Shown: positions 1-6,102 of the stretch, one piece after another
How the letters are laid out: each line of letters starts with the position of its first letter
Position numbering within the stretch: the stretch's first letter is position 1
Assembly: GCA_035545895.1 (NCBI GenBank)
Contig: DASZXJ010000007.1
Coordinates: 1 to 11,111 of the forward strand
Reading direction: 5' to 3'
DNA: 11,111 nt
DNA from: DASZXJ01 sp035545895
GTDB taxonomy: Bacteria; Planctomycetota; Phycisphaerae; Tepidisphaerales; Tepidisphaeraceae
Made by a program: the position numbers and the translations under genes
Notes under the pieces: model-generated
The model's input: the letters and a program-made list of their open reading frames with translations, nothing else
The model's database searches: none
What the model was told of the DNA's origin: nothing

Positions 1-351
1 TAAGATTTTGGTTGAATGGAATGGGGCGGTTTCATATCAGCAACCAGAGATCATTCGTCGCGGCCCCGAACCAGGAAAAGATTTTACGCCATCTCCAGAC
101 CACCATCGTTTTTGACGCAATTCTCAAATTAGGACACTACCTCACATGGTTACAGTCCGGATTAACCGTTGCCTGGCCATGCCCGCCATGTATAAATCGT
201 TGCGACTGCGCTCGGTCTGTAACCCGAAGTTGTTGAGCATCGTCGCCCGACGCGGTACAACTCTGGTGTAAAATGCCTGGGATTTCCGTGACTAGAAAGG
301 TGACTAATCCGCAACCGGCGGACGACTGATAAAAGCCGCGTTTTTGACTGC
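1..351. other. Non-coding stretch upstream of the tRNA
   Basis: I see no credible gene here on either strand. The short open frames have no ribosome binding site and no recognisable protein pattern. One promoter-like pair is visible: TTGCCT at 169-174 and TATAAA at 191-196 with a 16-base spacer, pointing right. A second -10-like box (GATAAA, 328-333) lies about 18 bases before the tRNA but has no good -35 partner. Either could start the tRNA transcript. Both are weak guesses. Confidence 0.4.
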
Positions 352-434
352 GCCCCCGTGGCGGAAAGGCAGACGCTACGGACTTAAAATCCGTTGACCG
401 CAAGGTCGTGCGGGTTCGATTCCCGCCGGGGGCA
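352..434 (+). tRNA. tRNA-Leu (anticodon UAA)
   Basis: The complete cloverleaf can be folded by eye. The acceptor stem GCCCCCG (352-358) pairs with CGGGGGC (427-433), followed by discriminator A434. The D stem is GCG (361-363) with CGC (374-376). The anticodon stem ACGGA/TCCGT (378-382 and 390-394) encloses a seven-base loop with anticodon TAA at 385-387, which reads UUA. The long class II variable arm GACC-GCAA-GGTC (396-407) and A at the discriminator are what tRNA-Leu requires. The T arm is GCGGG-TTCGATT-CCCGC (410-426). The 3' CCA is not encoded, so it must be added by CCA-adding nucleotidyltransferase. A T8 run (450-457) lies shortly downstream and may help end transcription, although no hairpin precedes it other than the tRNA itself. 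Confidence 0.97.
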
Positions 435-786
435 GTTTTCGCTCATTTCTTTTTTTCCTGTAATTCTCCAAACCGCCGAACCTGCTATTCATAGGGGACG
501 TAAATAAGAAAGACCCCTAGCCGGCCGACTTGGTTTGAGCATGGGGCGATGTGATGAGTTGTTGGCATCACACTGGTGCGCCCTGCAGCACTCTTCGCGG
601 TATGTGCGTTTAGGATGAACCCGCCCGTTCGCAGGAAACCAGTTTTCTTCATTGTGGCCGCACTCATCTGAATTACTTGCACCGGAAGTACGTCCTCACC
701 CAGCCTCGGTGCAGAGCTGATCTTTTATGGGGGAGAGAGAATTGTCGTAACCGGCGTCCAGTCAGCGCCGGCAAACGGAGGTTGTC
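435..786 (+). other. Non-coding leader between tRNA-Leu and the prepilin gene
   Basis: There is no convincing gene in this stretch. It holds three inverted repeats: TGTGATG/CATCACA (550-556 with 566-572, 9-base loop), TGCACCG/CGGTGCA (678-684 with 707-713, 22-base loop) and CCGGCG/CGCCGG (751-756 with 766-771, 9-base loop). The last ends six bases before the GGAGG ribosome binding site of the next gene. I do not recognise a known riboswitch. The region may be a structured 5' untranslated leader, but no clear promoter fixes where such a transcript would begin. Confidence 0.35.
751..781 (+). promoter_or_regulatory. Hairpin directly before the prepilin ribosome binding site
   Basis: CCGGCG (751-756) and CGCCGG (766-771) form a perfect six-base-pair GC stem with a nine-base loop. 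GGAGG follows at 777-781, five bases before the ATG at 787. The binding site is therefore strong and sits just outside a stable stem. A stem this close can tune ribosome access, but regulation is an inference. The strong GGAGG supports the choice of the 787 start. Confidence 0.4.
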
Positions 787-1539
787 ATGACGTTTCGTCG
801 TCCAACTCGAGGGTTTACGCTTGTCGAATTATTGGTTGTAATTGCAATTATTGCAGTTTTGATTTCCATCTTAATGCCATCCCTTGGCCGGGCAAGGCTT
901 GCCGCCGGCAAGGTCGCCTGTGCGAGCAATTTAAGACAGCTTGCTCTGGCAACAAATAATTATGCCAACGAACACAAGGGCTATATGCCCACGTATCCAG
1001 GCTATCCGAATGCCTATGGCGTCTCGTCAGCCTGGAACGTGAACAACATGAAGGTGTTGTTTGACGGCAAATATCTCGCTGGCGACAACATTCGATATTG
1101 CCCCACCACACCCCCCGCTTCCTTGTTTGGTGGTCGGGCGAACTATGAATTTCAACCGCACCCCGCCAACATCGGCACGGCCACCGGATTCTCGGATTCC
1201 AGTTCAACCTGGCGATGGAATAAGTTCTCCGAAATTCCCCGCGACCGTTGCCTGGCGCTGGACGTGGTTCACGATCAGGCAAGCGTGGCGCACATTGATA
1301 ACAAAGGCAACGCCTCCTGGAACCTGGTCTTCACAGACGGTCACGTTGCCGAGGCAGCGGATCAAAGCGTGTTCAACTCTCTCAAGGGCCGCTGGGGAGA
1401 CAAGTGGACCCGCTTGAACGATTACGTCCGCGTGCTCGAACTGGTCGCCGACGGCCGTGATCCAAAAATCGGCACCGGCGGAACTTACGTCTGGGGCGGT
1501 GATCGATATTATCCGAACGTCTCGGTCCCCAAGCCGTAA
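787..1539 (+). CDS. Prepilin-type N-terminal cleavage/methylation domain protein (type II secretion pseudopilin-like)
   Basis: This 250-residue secreted or pilin-like protein begins with a short basic leader and the class III signal RG|FTLVELL. Prepilin peptidase would cut after Gly9 and methylate Phe10; Glu14 is the conserved Glu at mature position 5. Residues 10-30 form the hydrophobic assembly helix. The rest looks like the large planctomycete family of DUF1559-like/'H-X9-DG' proteins: a Cys-Ala-Ser-Asn-Leu-Arg-Gln segment at 45-51 and a C-terminal FTDGHV (182-187), here with the preceding His (169) 14 residues before Asp184. Such proteins occur in many paralogous copies in planctomycetes, and the individual roles are unknown. 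GGAGG lies five bases before the ATG. The gene stands alone, with a terminator right after it. The first roughly 90 bases are clearly more AT-rich than the rest. Family assignment is firm; function is not. Confidence 0.9.
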   Translation: MTFRRPTRGFTLVELLVVIAIIAVLISILMPSLGRARLAAGKVACASNLRQLALATNNYANEHKGYMPTYPGYPNAYGVSSAWNVNNMKVLFDGKYLAGDNIRYCPTTPPASLFGGRANYEFQPHPANIGTATGFSDSSSTWRWNKFSEIPRDRCLALDVVHDQASVAHIDNKGNASWNLVFTDGHVAEAADQSVFNSLKGRWGDKWTRLNDYVRVLELVADGRDPKIGTGGTYVWGGDRYYPNVSVPKP

Positions 1540-1592
1540 TAACAAATGACAACCGAGTTGGATGGGCGACCGTGGAGGCGCACATTCAGACT

Positions 1593-1633
1593 CCGGGCGA
1601 TGACGACCACCGTCATCGCCCGGTCATTTTTTT
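1593..1633 (+). terminator. Strong rho-independent terminator after the prepilin gene
   Basis: A perfect 13-base-pair GC-rich stem (CCGGGCGATGACG at 1593-1605 with CGTCATCGCCCGG at 1611-1623) has a five-base loop and is followed by TCATTTTTTT (1624-1633). It lies 54 bases after the prepilin stop codon and is oriented for rightward transcription. It isolates the prepilin gene from the polysaccharide genes that follow. Confidence 0.95.
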
Positions 1634-1709
1634 GGCCTTAAGCAACGGGATGGTTCTTTTCCGACTTCACAATCAAGACGAATGCCCTGGCGGTCCGATA
1701 AGATGAATT

Positions 1710-2348
1710 ATGGACGTTGTCATCGTTGGCGCAGGTGGACACGGGAAGGTCGTTTTGGACATCCTTCGGGCTGCCGACCAGCACCGCATCGTGGGATTCC
1801 TGGATGCCGATGCCTCTTTGGCTGACACCTCGATCGCTGGGATCAAAGTTTTAGGGCATGTGAATCTTCTTCCCCGATTACGACATCAAAAGATCAGAGG
1901 AGCGATTATCGCCATCGGGGACAACCGCGTCCGCGCCAGCTATGCCCAGTTGGTGCTCGATGCCAAGCTTGAATTGCTCAATGCGATTCACCCCGCGGCG
2001 ACCATCTCCAAATCAGCAGTTTTAGGACAGAATGTTGTTGTTTCTGCCAATGCGGTGATTTGTGCCGAGGCTAAACTGGCGAATTCGGTGATCGCCAACA
2101 CCGGTTGCATCATCGAACACGAGTGCGAGATAGGCCCGGCCTGCCATGTTGCCCCGGGGGTTATCCTGGCGGGGCGGGTGCGAGTGGGTACTGGAACGAT
2201 GATCGGCCTGGGAGCTAAGGTCTTGCCCTGCCTGAGCATCGGTGAATATGCGGTGGTTGGTGCCGGGGCGACGGTCATTCGCGATGTGCCCGCCGGCGCG
2301 ACGGTTGTCGGAGTTCCGGCGCGGGTTATTCGTGCCGCCGCTGCCTGA
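1710..2348 (+). CDS. PglD/NeuD-family sugar acyltransferase (left-handed beta-helix)
   Basis: A 212-residue acyltransferase. The N-terminal half opens with VIVGAGGHGKVVLDIL (4-19), the glycine-rich Rossmann-like nucleotide-sugar binding motif of the PglD/NeuD family. From about residue 94 the sequence turns into hexapeptide repeats ([LIV]-G-x4) that build a left-handed parallel beta-helix trimer. His137-Glu138 in IIEHECEIG matches the catalytic His-Glu pair of Campylobacter PglD, and His146 lies in the following acetyl-CoA-binding turn. The C-terminus GVPARVIR is the usual end of the fold. The family transfers acetyl or other acyl groups from acyl-CoA to amino sugars (UDP-4-amino sugars, sialic acid) or to perosamine-like sugars for surface glycans. 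The substrate cannot be told here because no aminotransferase or dehydratase partner is in the window. There is no Shine-Dalgarno before the ATG. A -10-like GATAAGAT ends six bases upstream, so a leaderless message is possible. Confidence 0.9.
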   Translation: MDVVIVGAGGHGKVVLDILRAADQHRIVGFLDADASLADTSIAGIKVLGHVNLLPRLRHQKIRGAIIAIGDNRVRASYAQLVLDAKLELLNAIHPAATISKSAVLGQNVVVSANAVICAEAKLANSVIANTGCIIEHECEIGPACHVAPGVILAGRVRVGTGTMIGLGAKVLPCLSIGEYAVVGAGATVIRDVPAGATVVGVPARVIRAAAA

Positions 2349-2373
2349 CGCGCGGGATCGCCCAATTCTTAAG

Positions 2374-2396
2374 CAGATTCTGTTTGGCCGAATCTG
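2374..2396. promoter_or_regulatory. Inverted repeat around the -35 region (possible operator)
   Basis: CAGATTC (2374-2380) and GAATCTG (2390-2396) form a perfect seven-base inverted repeat with a nine-base centre. The -35-like TTGGCC (2384-2389) lies in the centre. No T-run follows on the + strand, so it is a poor terminator for the acyltransferase gene. A regulator-binding site is a reasonable guess; no matching regulator is in the window. Confidence 0.45.
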
Positions 2397-2417
2397 AAGT
2401 TGAACATATAATTGTTC
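2384..2417 (+). promoter_or_regulatory. Sigma-70-type promoter of the coiled-coil/transferase/ligase unit
   Basis: A perfect -10 box TATAAT (2407-2412) lies 17 bases after TTGGCC (2384-2389; 4 of 6 match to the -35 consensus). The predicted transcription start is near 2419, about 27 bases before the GTG start at 2446, leaving room for the GGAGG site. The -10 box is framed exactly by GAACA (2402-2406) and TGTTC (2413-2417), so a dimeric repressor could sit directly on it. The spacing (GAAC-N8-GTTC) does not match the Gram-positive LexA box (N4). Confidence 0.65.
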
Positions 2418-2445
2418 GAGTGGTCTTTGTGCGGAGGAATGCATC

Positions 2446-2637
2446 GTGAACGTTGCTTTTTATCCTGAGGGCGAAACCATCGCACGAATTGAGTCGTTGG
2501 AACTGGAAGTGCGCGAGACTCGACGCCGGCTTGAACATGCCCGCTCCGAATCCGACAAGAAAGTCCTCAATAAGCAGTTAGGCGAGTTGAAGGACGAAAT
2601 CCAATACCTGAGCAATCGCCTGAAGCTTAACAAGTAG
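2446..2637 (+). CDS. Small coiled-coil (helical hairpin) protein, function unknown
   Basis: A 63-residue, highly charged protein that I do not recognise. It starts with GTG at 2446, eight bases after a strong GGAGG (2433-2437). The nearby ATG at 2439 is out of frame and stops within ten codons. After about 11 residues it is helical with heptad spacing: Ile15, Leu18, Val22, Thr25, Leu29, Ala32, then a break at Ser34-Asp37, then Leu41, Leu45, Leu48, Ile52, Leu55, Leu59. This suggests an antiparallel two-helix hairpin or an oligomerising coiled coil. No membrane segment, signal peptide or Cys/His cluster is visible. It is the first gene after a good promoter and ends 11 bases before the sugar-phosphate transferase gene, so it is probably co-expressed with it. 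It may be a scaffold or regulator for the membrane enzymes, but that is only inference from position. Confidence 0.75.
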   Translation: MNVAFYPEGETIARIESLELEVRETRRRLEHARSESDKKVLNKQLGELKDEIQYLSNRLKLNK

Positions 2638-2648
2638 TCGCCTCCCGG

Positions 2649-3767
2649 ATGATTTTGCCAATTCTTCTGCTGGGCCTTATCAGCCTGGCGCTGTCGTGGT
2701 TACTGACGGGGATCATGATCCGCGTCGCGCCGCGAATTGGATTTGTTGACAGGCCCGGCCATCGCAAGATCCATTCAAACCCCAAACCACTCGGAGGCGG
2801 CGTTGCAATCCTGCTCGCCATCACTTTGCCCATGCTCGCCCTGCTGGGCGCCTTTCAATTGAACCTGGTGCCGCTGGATCATCCAAATTGGCAAAACTAC
2901 GCAGGCGGTGTGAAACAGCAAACCCCGCTGGCGCTTGCGCTGATCGGAACCCTTGTTGCCATTCATATCATGGGATTGATGGACGACCGAAAAGCCTTGG
3001 GACCGTTCGTTAAACTGTTCTTTCAACTGGTCATTTCGGCCGCCATCGTCCTGCCCTTTCGGGATGTCCGTGCTTTAACGGCATTCGGATATTGGCCGTC
3101 CGTCGTCATCACAATCCTTTGGATTACCGCCATTACCAATGCATTCAACTTTCTGGACAACATGGATGGCCTGAGCGCAGGGGTTGCAGCGGTCTGCACA
3201 ACCGCGTTTCTTGTCACTACCATTCAAATCGAACAGTGGTTTGTCGCGGGAACCCTGGTACTGTTGCTGGGCGCATTGGTTGGTTTCCTACTTTGGAATT
3301 TCCCCCCCGCCCGAATTTTTATGGGAGACAGCGGTTCGCTGGTGATTGGATTTTTGCTGGGCGTCATGACGATCCGCACGACATACCTTCGTACCGGCCA
3401 AACGCTGGCGGCAGGATGGTATTCGGTGCTTGTCCCGGTGATCGTTCTGGCGGTTCCATTGTATGATTTGATCGTGGTGAGCATGATTCGCATGGCTCGC
3501 GGAAAAAGTCCTTTTGTTGGCGATACCAATCATTTCAGCCACCGGCTGGTCGCGCGAGGCATGTCCCGGCGAACGGCCGTGCTTTGCATCTATCTGGTGA
3601 CCGCTTCCACCGCCATTGCAGCCATCCTCCTTCCCCATGTTGAATCGACGTTTGGTGCCGTGTTGATCTTTGCTCAAACTATTCTGGTGCTCGGAGTCGT
3701 TGCCCTTTTGGAACAACATCCCCTGCCCATGCCTTCGGATGACAATTCAAATGCGCCCCGCACCTGA
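2649..3767 (+). CDS. Polyprenyl-phosphate sugar-1-phosphate transferase (WecA/TagO/MraY-like)
   Basis: This 372-residue polytopic inner-membrane enzyme has all the landmarks of the family that moves a sugar-1-phosphate (usually GlcNAc-1-P) from a UDP-sugar to undecaprenyl phosphate, the first step of lipid-linked glycan synthesis. They are: GFVDRPGHRKIH with PLGGG (31-51); Asp112-Asp113 in MDDRK, which bind Mg2+; NAFNFLDNMDGL (164-175), with Asp170 and Asp173; the cytosolic FMGDSGS (224-230); and the late-loop GDTNHFSHRL (291-300), which replaces the usual HIHH motif of WecA. About ten to eleven hydrophobic segments are visible, and the length is normal. MraY itself is unlikely because no cell-wall genes adjoin and the N-terminus is WecA/TagO-like. 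No clear Shine-Dalgarno precedes the ATG. It lies 11 bases after the coiled-coil gene, and its end overlaps the next gene, so translation is probably coupled. Confidence 0.92.
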   Translation: MILPILLLGLISLALSWLLTGIMIRVAPRIGFVDRPGHRKIHSNPKPLGGGVAILLAITLPMLALLGAFQLNLVPLDHPNWQNYAGGVKQQTPLALALIGTLVAIHIMGLMDDRKALGPFVKLFFQLVISAAIVLPFRDVRALTAFGYWPSVVITILWITAITNAFNFLDNMDGLSAGVAAVCTTAFLVTTIQIEQWFVAGTLVLLLGALVGFLLWNFPPARIFMGDSGSLVIGFLLGVMTIRTTYLRTGQTLAAGWYSVLVPVIVLAVPLYDLIVVSMIRMARGKSPFVGDTNHFSHRLVARGMSRRTAVLCIYLVTASTAIAAILLPHVESTFGAVLIFAQTILVLGVVALLEQHPLPMPSDDNSNAPRT

Positions 3768-5925
3768 GCAACCTTCTCGAGCAGCCGGACTGACGCAAAC
3801 GGCGTTTGTGCTGGCGGCAGCGCTGATCATCGGGCGGGCGACCATCGTGCAGGGCTTGCGCGATCCGGATCTGGTCCGCCCCGATTCGCCAGCCATCGCT
3901 CACACCGCCGGCGCGACCACCGGACTGGTGCTCGATCTGCTTACGGCCGTTCCAGCCATACTGATCCTCGCCCGCCGCGCGTTAGATGCCGATTACCGCC
4001 TGCGGCTTGGAGCTTCGCACGTTTTATTGATCGTGCTTGCGCTATTGGCAGCCATCAGTCCATTCTGGTCATCGGACAAATTTGCCGCAGCCGTCACCTC
4101 CGCTCATTTTCTGTCAGCCGCCGTTCTATTCTGGTCGATGTCGCAACTGGTTCGCTCCTGGACTCGGTTGCGGATTGTCGCCGGCATCTGCTTCGGATTG
4201 CTGCTCGTCTATACCGCTCAGGGAATCATTTACCGCACGGTCGATCTGCCGGACAACGTGCGCTATTGGGAAGCCAACCGCGACGCCGAACTCGCGCTGC
4301 GCGGCTGGGAACCCGGCTCGTTTCAGGCAACTCAATTCGAAAGGCGAATTCGCGCCGGGGAAACCGTCGGGTTCTTTACCTCTCCCAATACACTTGGCGC
4401 GATGATCGTTTTGCTCGCCACGATTTCGGCAGGCGCGGCGATCCAGCGAATTCGCGACCGCGACGAACCCGGCTGGGCGGCTGCAATCATTGTCGCAATC
4501 ATCGTTTCCACCTATGTCCTCTATTTCACCGGCTGCCGCACTGCTGCCGTCACTCCGCTCATCGCCGCATCGATCATCGCCCTGGCTCCGCGTGCCGCCC
4601 ATCACCGCAAAGGCATTTATATCGCATGCATCATCGCAACATTCGTTGGCACGGCGATGTTGATCGGACACGGACTCTTTCATGGGTCGCTCATCGTTCA
4701 AAGCCTCACCTACCGCTGGCGGTACTGGGTGGGCGCAAAAAAAATCCTGTCGCAGCATCCTTTCTTCGGCGTCGGCTGGTCGAACTTCGGGAACTATTAC
4801 CTGGGCGTTCGATTGCCCGCAGCCAGCGAAGAAATCAAAGACCCGCACAACTTCGTCGTTCGCGCAGCAGTCGAACTTGGAATCACCGGCGGCGCGTTGA
4901 TGCTCGCATGGCTGGCACGATTCTGCTGGGAATCCACCACGCCGGCCACCCCGCAAACCAGGTCTCGATTCATTTCTCCCACCGCGGCCGTACTGAGCAT
5001 TGGCGTGCTGGGATTGATGATTAACGTAGTCTCGTCGGTCGATTTCCTCATGCAGCCGCTCGACATCGCGTGGGTGTTTCTGGAACTGTTCAAACGGCTG
5101 CTGTTCCTTTTCCTGCTGGTGCTGGGACTTGCGGCAATGATCTTCCGATCCTCGACCGAGCCGAGGCTGGATGAACGGCCCTGCCCGTGGCTGCTCATTT
5201 CGATGCTCGCCGGTATAGCGGTCTTTCTGGTGCACAACCTGATCGACTTCTCGCTTTTTGAACCCGGAGCAATGTTTGTCTTCATCGCCATTTGCGGCGC
5301 GGTGTTGGGCGCGCGAACCGACCGCACCGAACGAGCGATTTTTTCCCGAGCAATCGCCGCAGCCGCTTGCGCCGTCGCGACAATCCTATGGATGGCCGTG
5401 GGGATTGGTTTTGTCGCCCCCATCGCGGTGGCTGAACAGCGTGCGGCGCAGGCCGACAACCAAATCCGCAGCGGCCGCGCCGATCAGGCGTCGATTGGTT
5501 TGCAGGAGGCGTTCCAGTCGCTGTGGATTCCCAATGCCGATTACGCATATCGCTCGGCAGTTGCCATGCAATATGCGAATCTCCCCGCGGAAAAAGCCGC
5601 TGCCATGCTTGATGCCGCCATCGCCGCCGACCCGATGTCACCCGCGTACCATCGTGCCCGCGCCACTTTGGAATTGCGCCAAACCACGCCCAACGAGCAG
5701 AGAGTCATCGATGAATTTCAGCAGATGCTTTCAATCGACCCAAATGATGTCAGCGCCCATCTCGATTTTGCCGATGCCCTGGCCCGATTCGGAGACCGAC
5801 AGCGCGCCGTCGAACAGTACCAGGCAGCGCTGAAATACAACGACCTGCTCGACCCCACCGAAATCAAACGCTTGCCCTCCGACAAATACAAGGCCATCGA
5901 AGAAAAGATTCGATCACTTCAATAA
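3751..5925 (+). CDS. O-antigen ligase/polymerase-like membrane protein with C-terminal TPR-like region
   Basis: A 724-residue protein of the O-antigen ligase/Wzy_C superfamily. About a dozen membrane segments run from about residue 12 to 563. Family landmarks are FTSPNTLGAM (210-219), YFTGCRTA (258-265), and the large periplasmic loop with RWRYWVGAKKIL (322-333), HPFFGVGW (336-343) and DPHNFVVRAAVELG (364-377), where the Arg and His366 are the usual essential kind. These enzymes polymerise or transfer lipid-linked glycan chains at the outer face of the inner membrane. After the last membrane helix (about 534-563), about 160 residues form TPR-like helical pairs, a layout known in bacterial O-antigen ligase-like and pilin glycosylase proteins. 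I chose ATG 3751 because GGATGA (3737-3742) lies eight bases before it; ATG 3739 is an alternative that adds four residues. The start overlaps the previous gene by 17 bases. Ligase and polymerase activity cannot be separated from sequence alone. Confidence 0.88.
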   Translation: MRPAPEQPSRAAGLTQTAFVLAAALIIGRATIVQGLRDPDLVRPDSPAIAHTAGATTGLVLDLLTAVPAILILARRALDADYRLRLGASHVLLIVLALLAAISPFWSSDKFAAAVTSAHFLSAAVLFWSMSQLVRSWTRLRIVAGICFGLLLVYTAQGIIYRTVDLPDNVRYWEANRDAELALRGWEPGSFQATQFERRIRAGETVGFFTSPNTLGAMIVLLATISAGAAIQRIRDRDEPGWAAAIIVAIIVSTYVLYFTGCRTAAVTPLIAASIIALAPRAAHHRKGIYIACIIATFVGTAMLIGHGLFHGSLIVQSLTYRWRYWVGAKKILSQHPFFGVGWSNFGNYYLGVRLPAASEEIKDPHNFVVRAAVELGITGGALMLAWLARFCWESTTPATPQTRSRFISPTAAVLSIGVLGLMINVVSSVDFLMQPLDIAWVFLELFKRLLFLFLLVLGLAAMIFRSSTEPRLDERPCPWLLISMLAGIAVFLVHNLIDFSLFEPGAMFVFIAICGAVLGARTDRTERAIFSRAIAAAACAVATILWMAVGIGFVAPIAVAEQRAAQADNQIRSGRADQASIGLQEAFQSLWIPNADYAYRSAVAMQYANLPAEKAAAMLDAAIAADPMSPAYHRARATLELRQTTPNEQRVIDEFQQMLSIDPNDVSAHLDFADALARFGDRQRAVEQYQAALKYNDLLDPTEIKRLPSDKYKAIEEKIRSLQ

Positions 5926-6102
5926 CGACGCCCCCAATTGGGTTCGTTTCACACTTTCACAAAATCGGAACAGGGCGGAACACCTTCGAGTCCTTTTTAG
6001 CCCGGTCGCGAGCGACCGGGCTAAAAAAAGAAATATTCAATATTCCTTCCCCTTGTCTCCCAGTCTCCTTGTCCCCCTTTTCCCTTTATCCAATCTCCCA
6101 TA
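5926..6102. other. Convergent intergenic region between the two gene blocks
   Basis: The + strand polysaccharide unit and the - strand yebC unit end facing each other here. The stretch holds a short perfect palindrome CCCAATTGGG (5933-5942), a direct repeat GGAACA (5967-5972 and 5977-5982), the large palindrome at 5994-6027, and a pyrimidine-rich tract at about 6043-6091. No open frame or RNA gene is apparent. A canonical hairpin-plus-U-run terminator is missing for both directions. Confidence 0.5.
5994..6027. repeat. Long perfect palindrome with outer T5/A5 arms (REP-like element)
   Basis: TTTTTAGCCCGGTCG (5994-6008) and CGACCGGGCTAAAAA (6013-6027) are perfectly complementary around the loop CGAG, giving a 15-base-pair stem. 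In both transcription directions the U-run comes before the stem and the A-run after it, the reverse of an intrinsic terminator. It could still slow polymerase or protect 3' ends. Position between convergent genes and shape resemble dispersed REP-type palindromes. That reading needs other copies in the genome, which cannot be seen here. Confidence 0.7.

Noticed and set aside
12..236. 74-residue open frame on the + strand
   Set aside because: No ribosome binding site, no domain pattern and a composition unlike the neighbouring genes; treated as chance.
137..403. 88-residue open frame on the - strand running through the tRNA
   Set aside because: Its first residues are the antisense translation of tRNA-Leu, a well-known false gene; the tRNA fold is complete.
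550..572. CRP site (TGTGA...TCACA)
   Set aside because: The half-sites are 13 bases apart, not six; it reads better as a simple hairpin.
485..682. 65-residue open frame on the - strand in the leader
   Set aside because: No recognisable pattern and no binding site; the region is better explained as a non-coding leader.
2402..2417. LexA/SOS box at GAAC-N8-GTTC
   Set aside because: Known LexA sites use other spacings (for example GAAC-N4-GTTC), so it is kept only as an unnamed symmetric site.
3670..3738. Longer ligase gene starting at 3670
   Set aside because: It would overlap the transferase gene by about 100 bases and add a Cys/Trp-rich segment unlike the family; later starts are better placed.
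4126..5235. 369-residue open frame antisense to the ligase gene
   Set aside because: Charged, Arg/Asp/Gly-rich composition typical of the antisense shadow of a membrane-protein gene; the sense frame has clear family motifs.
5994..6030. Bidirectional intrinsic terminator
   Set aside because: U-runs precede the stem on both strands, so termination geometry is wrong in both directions.
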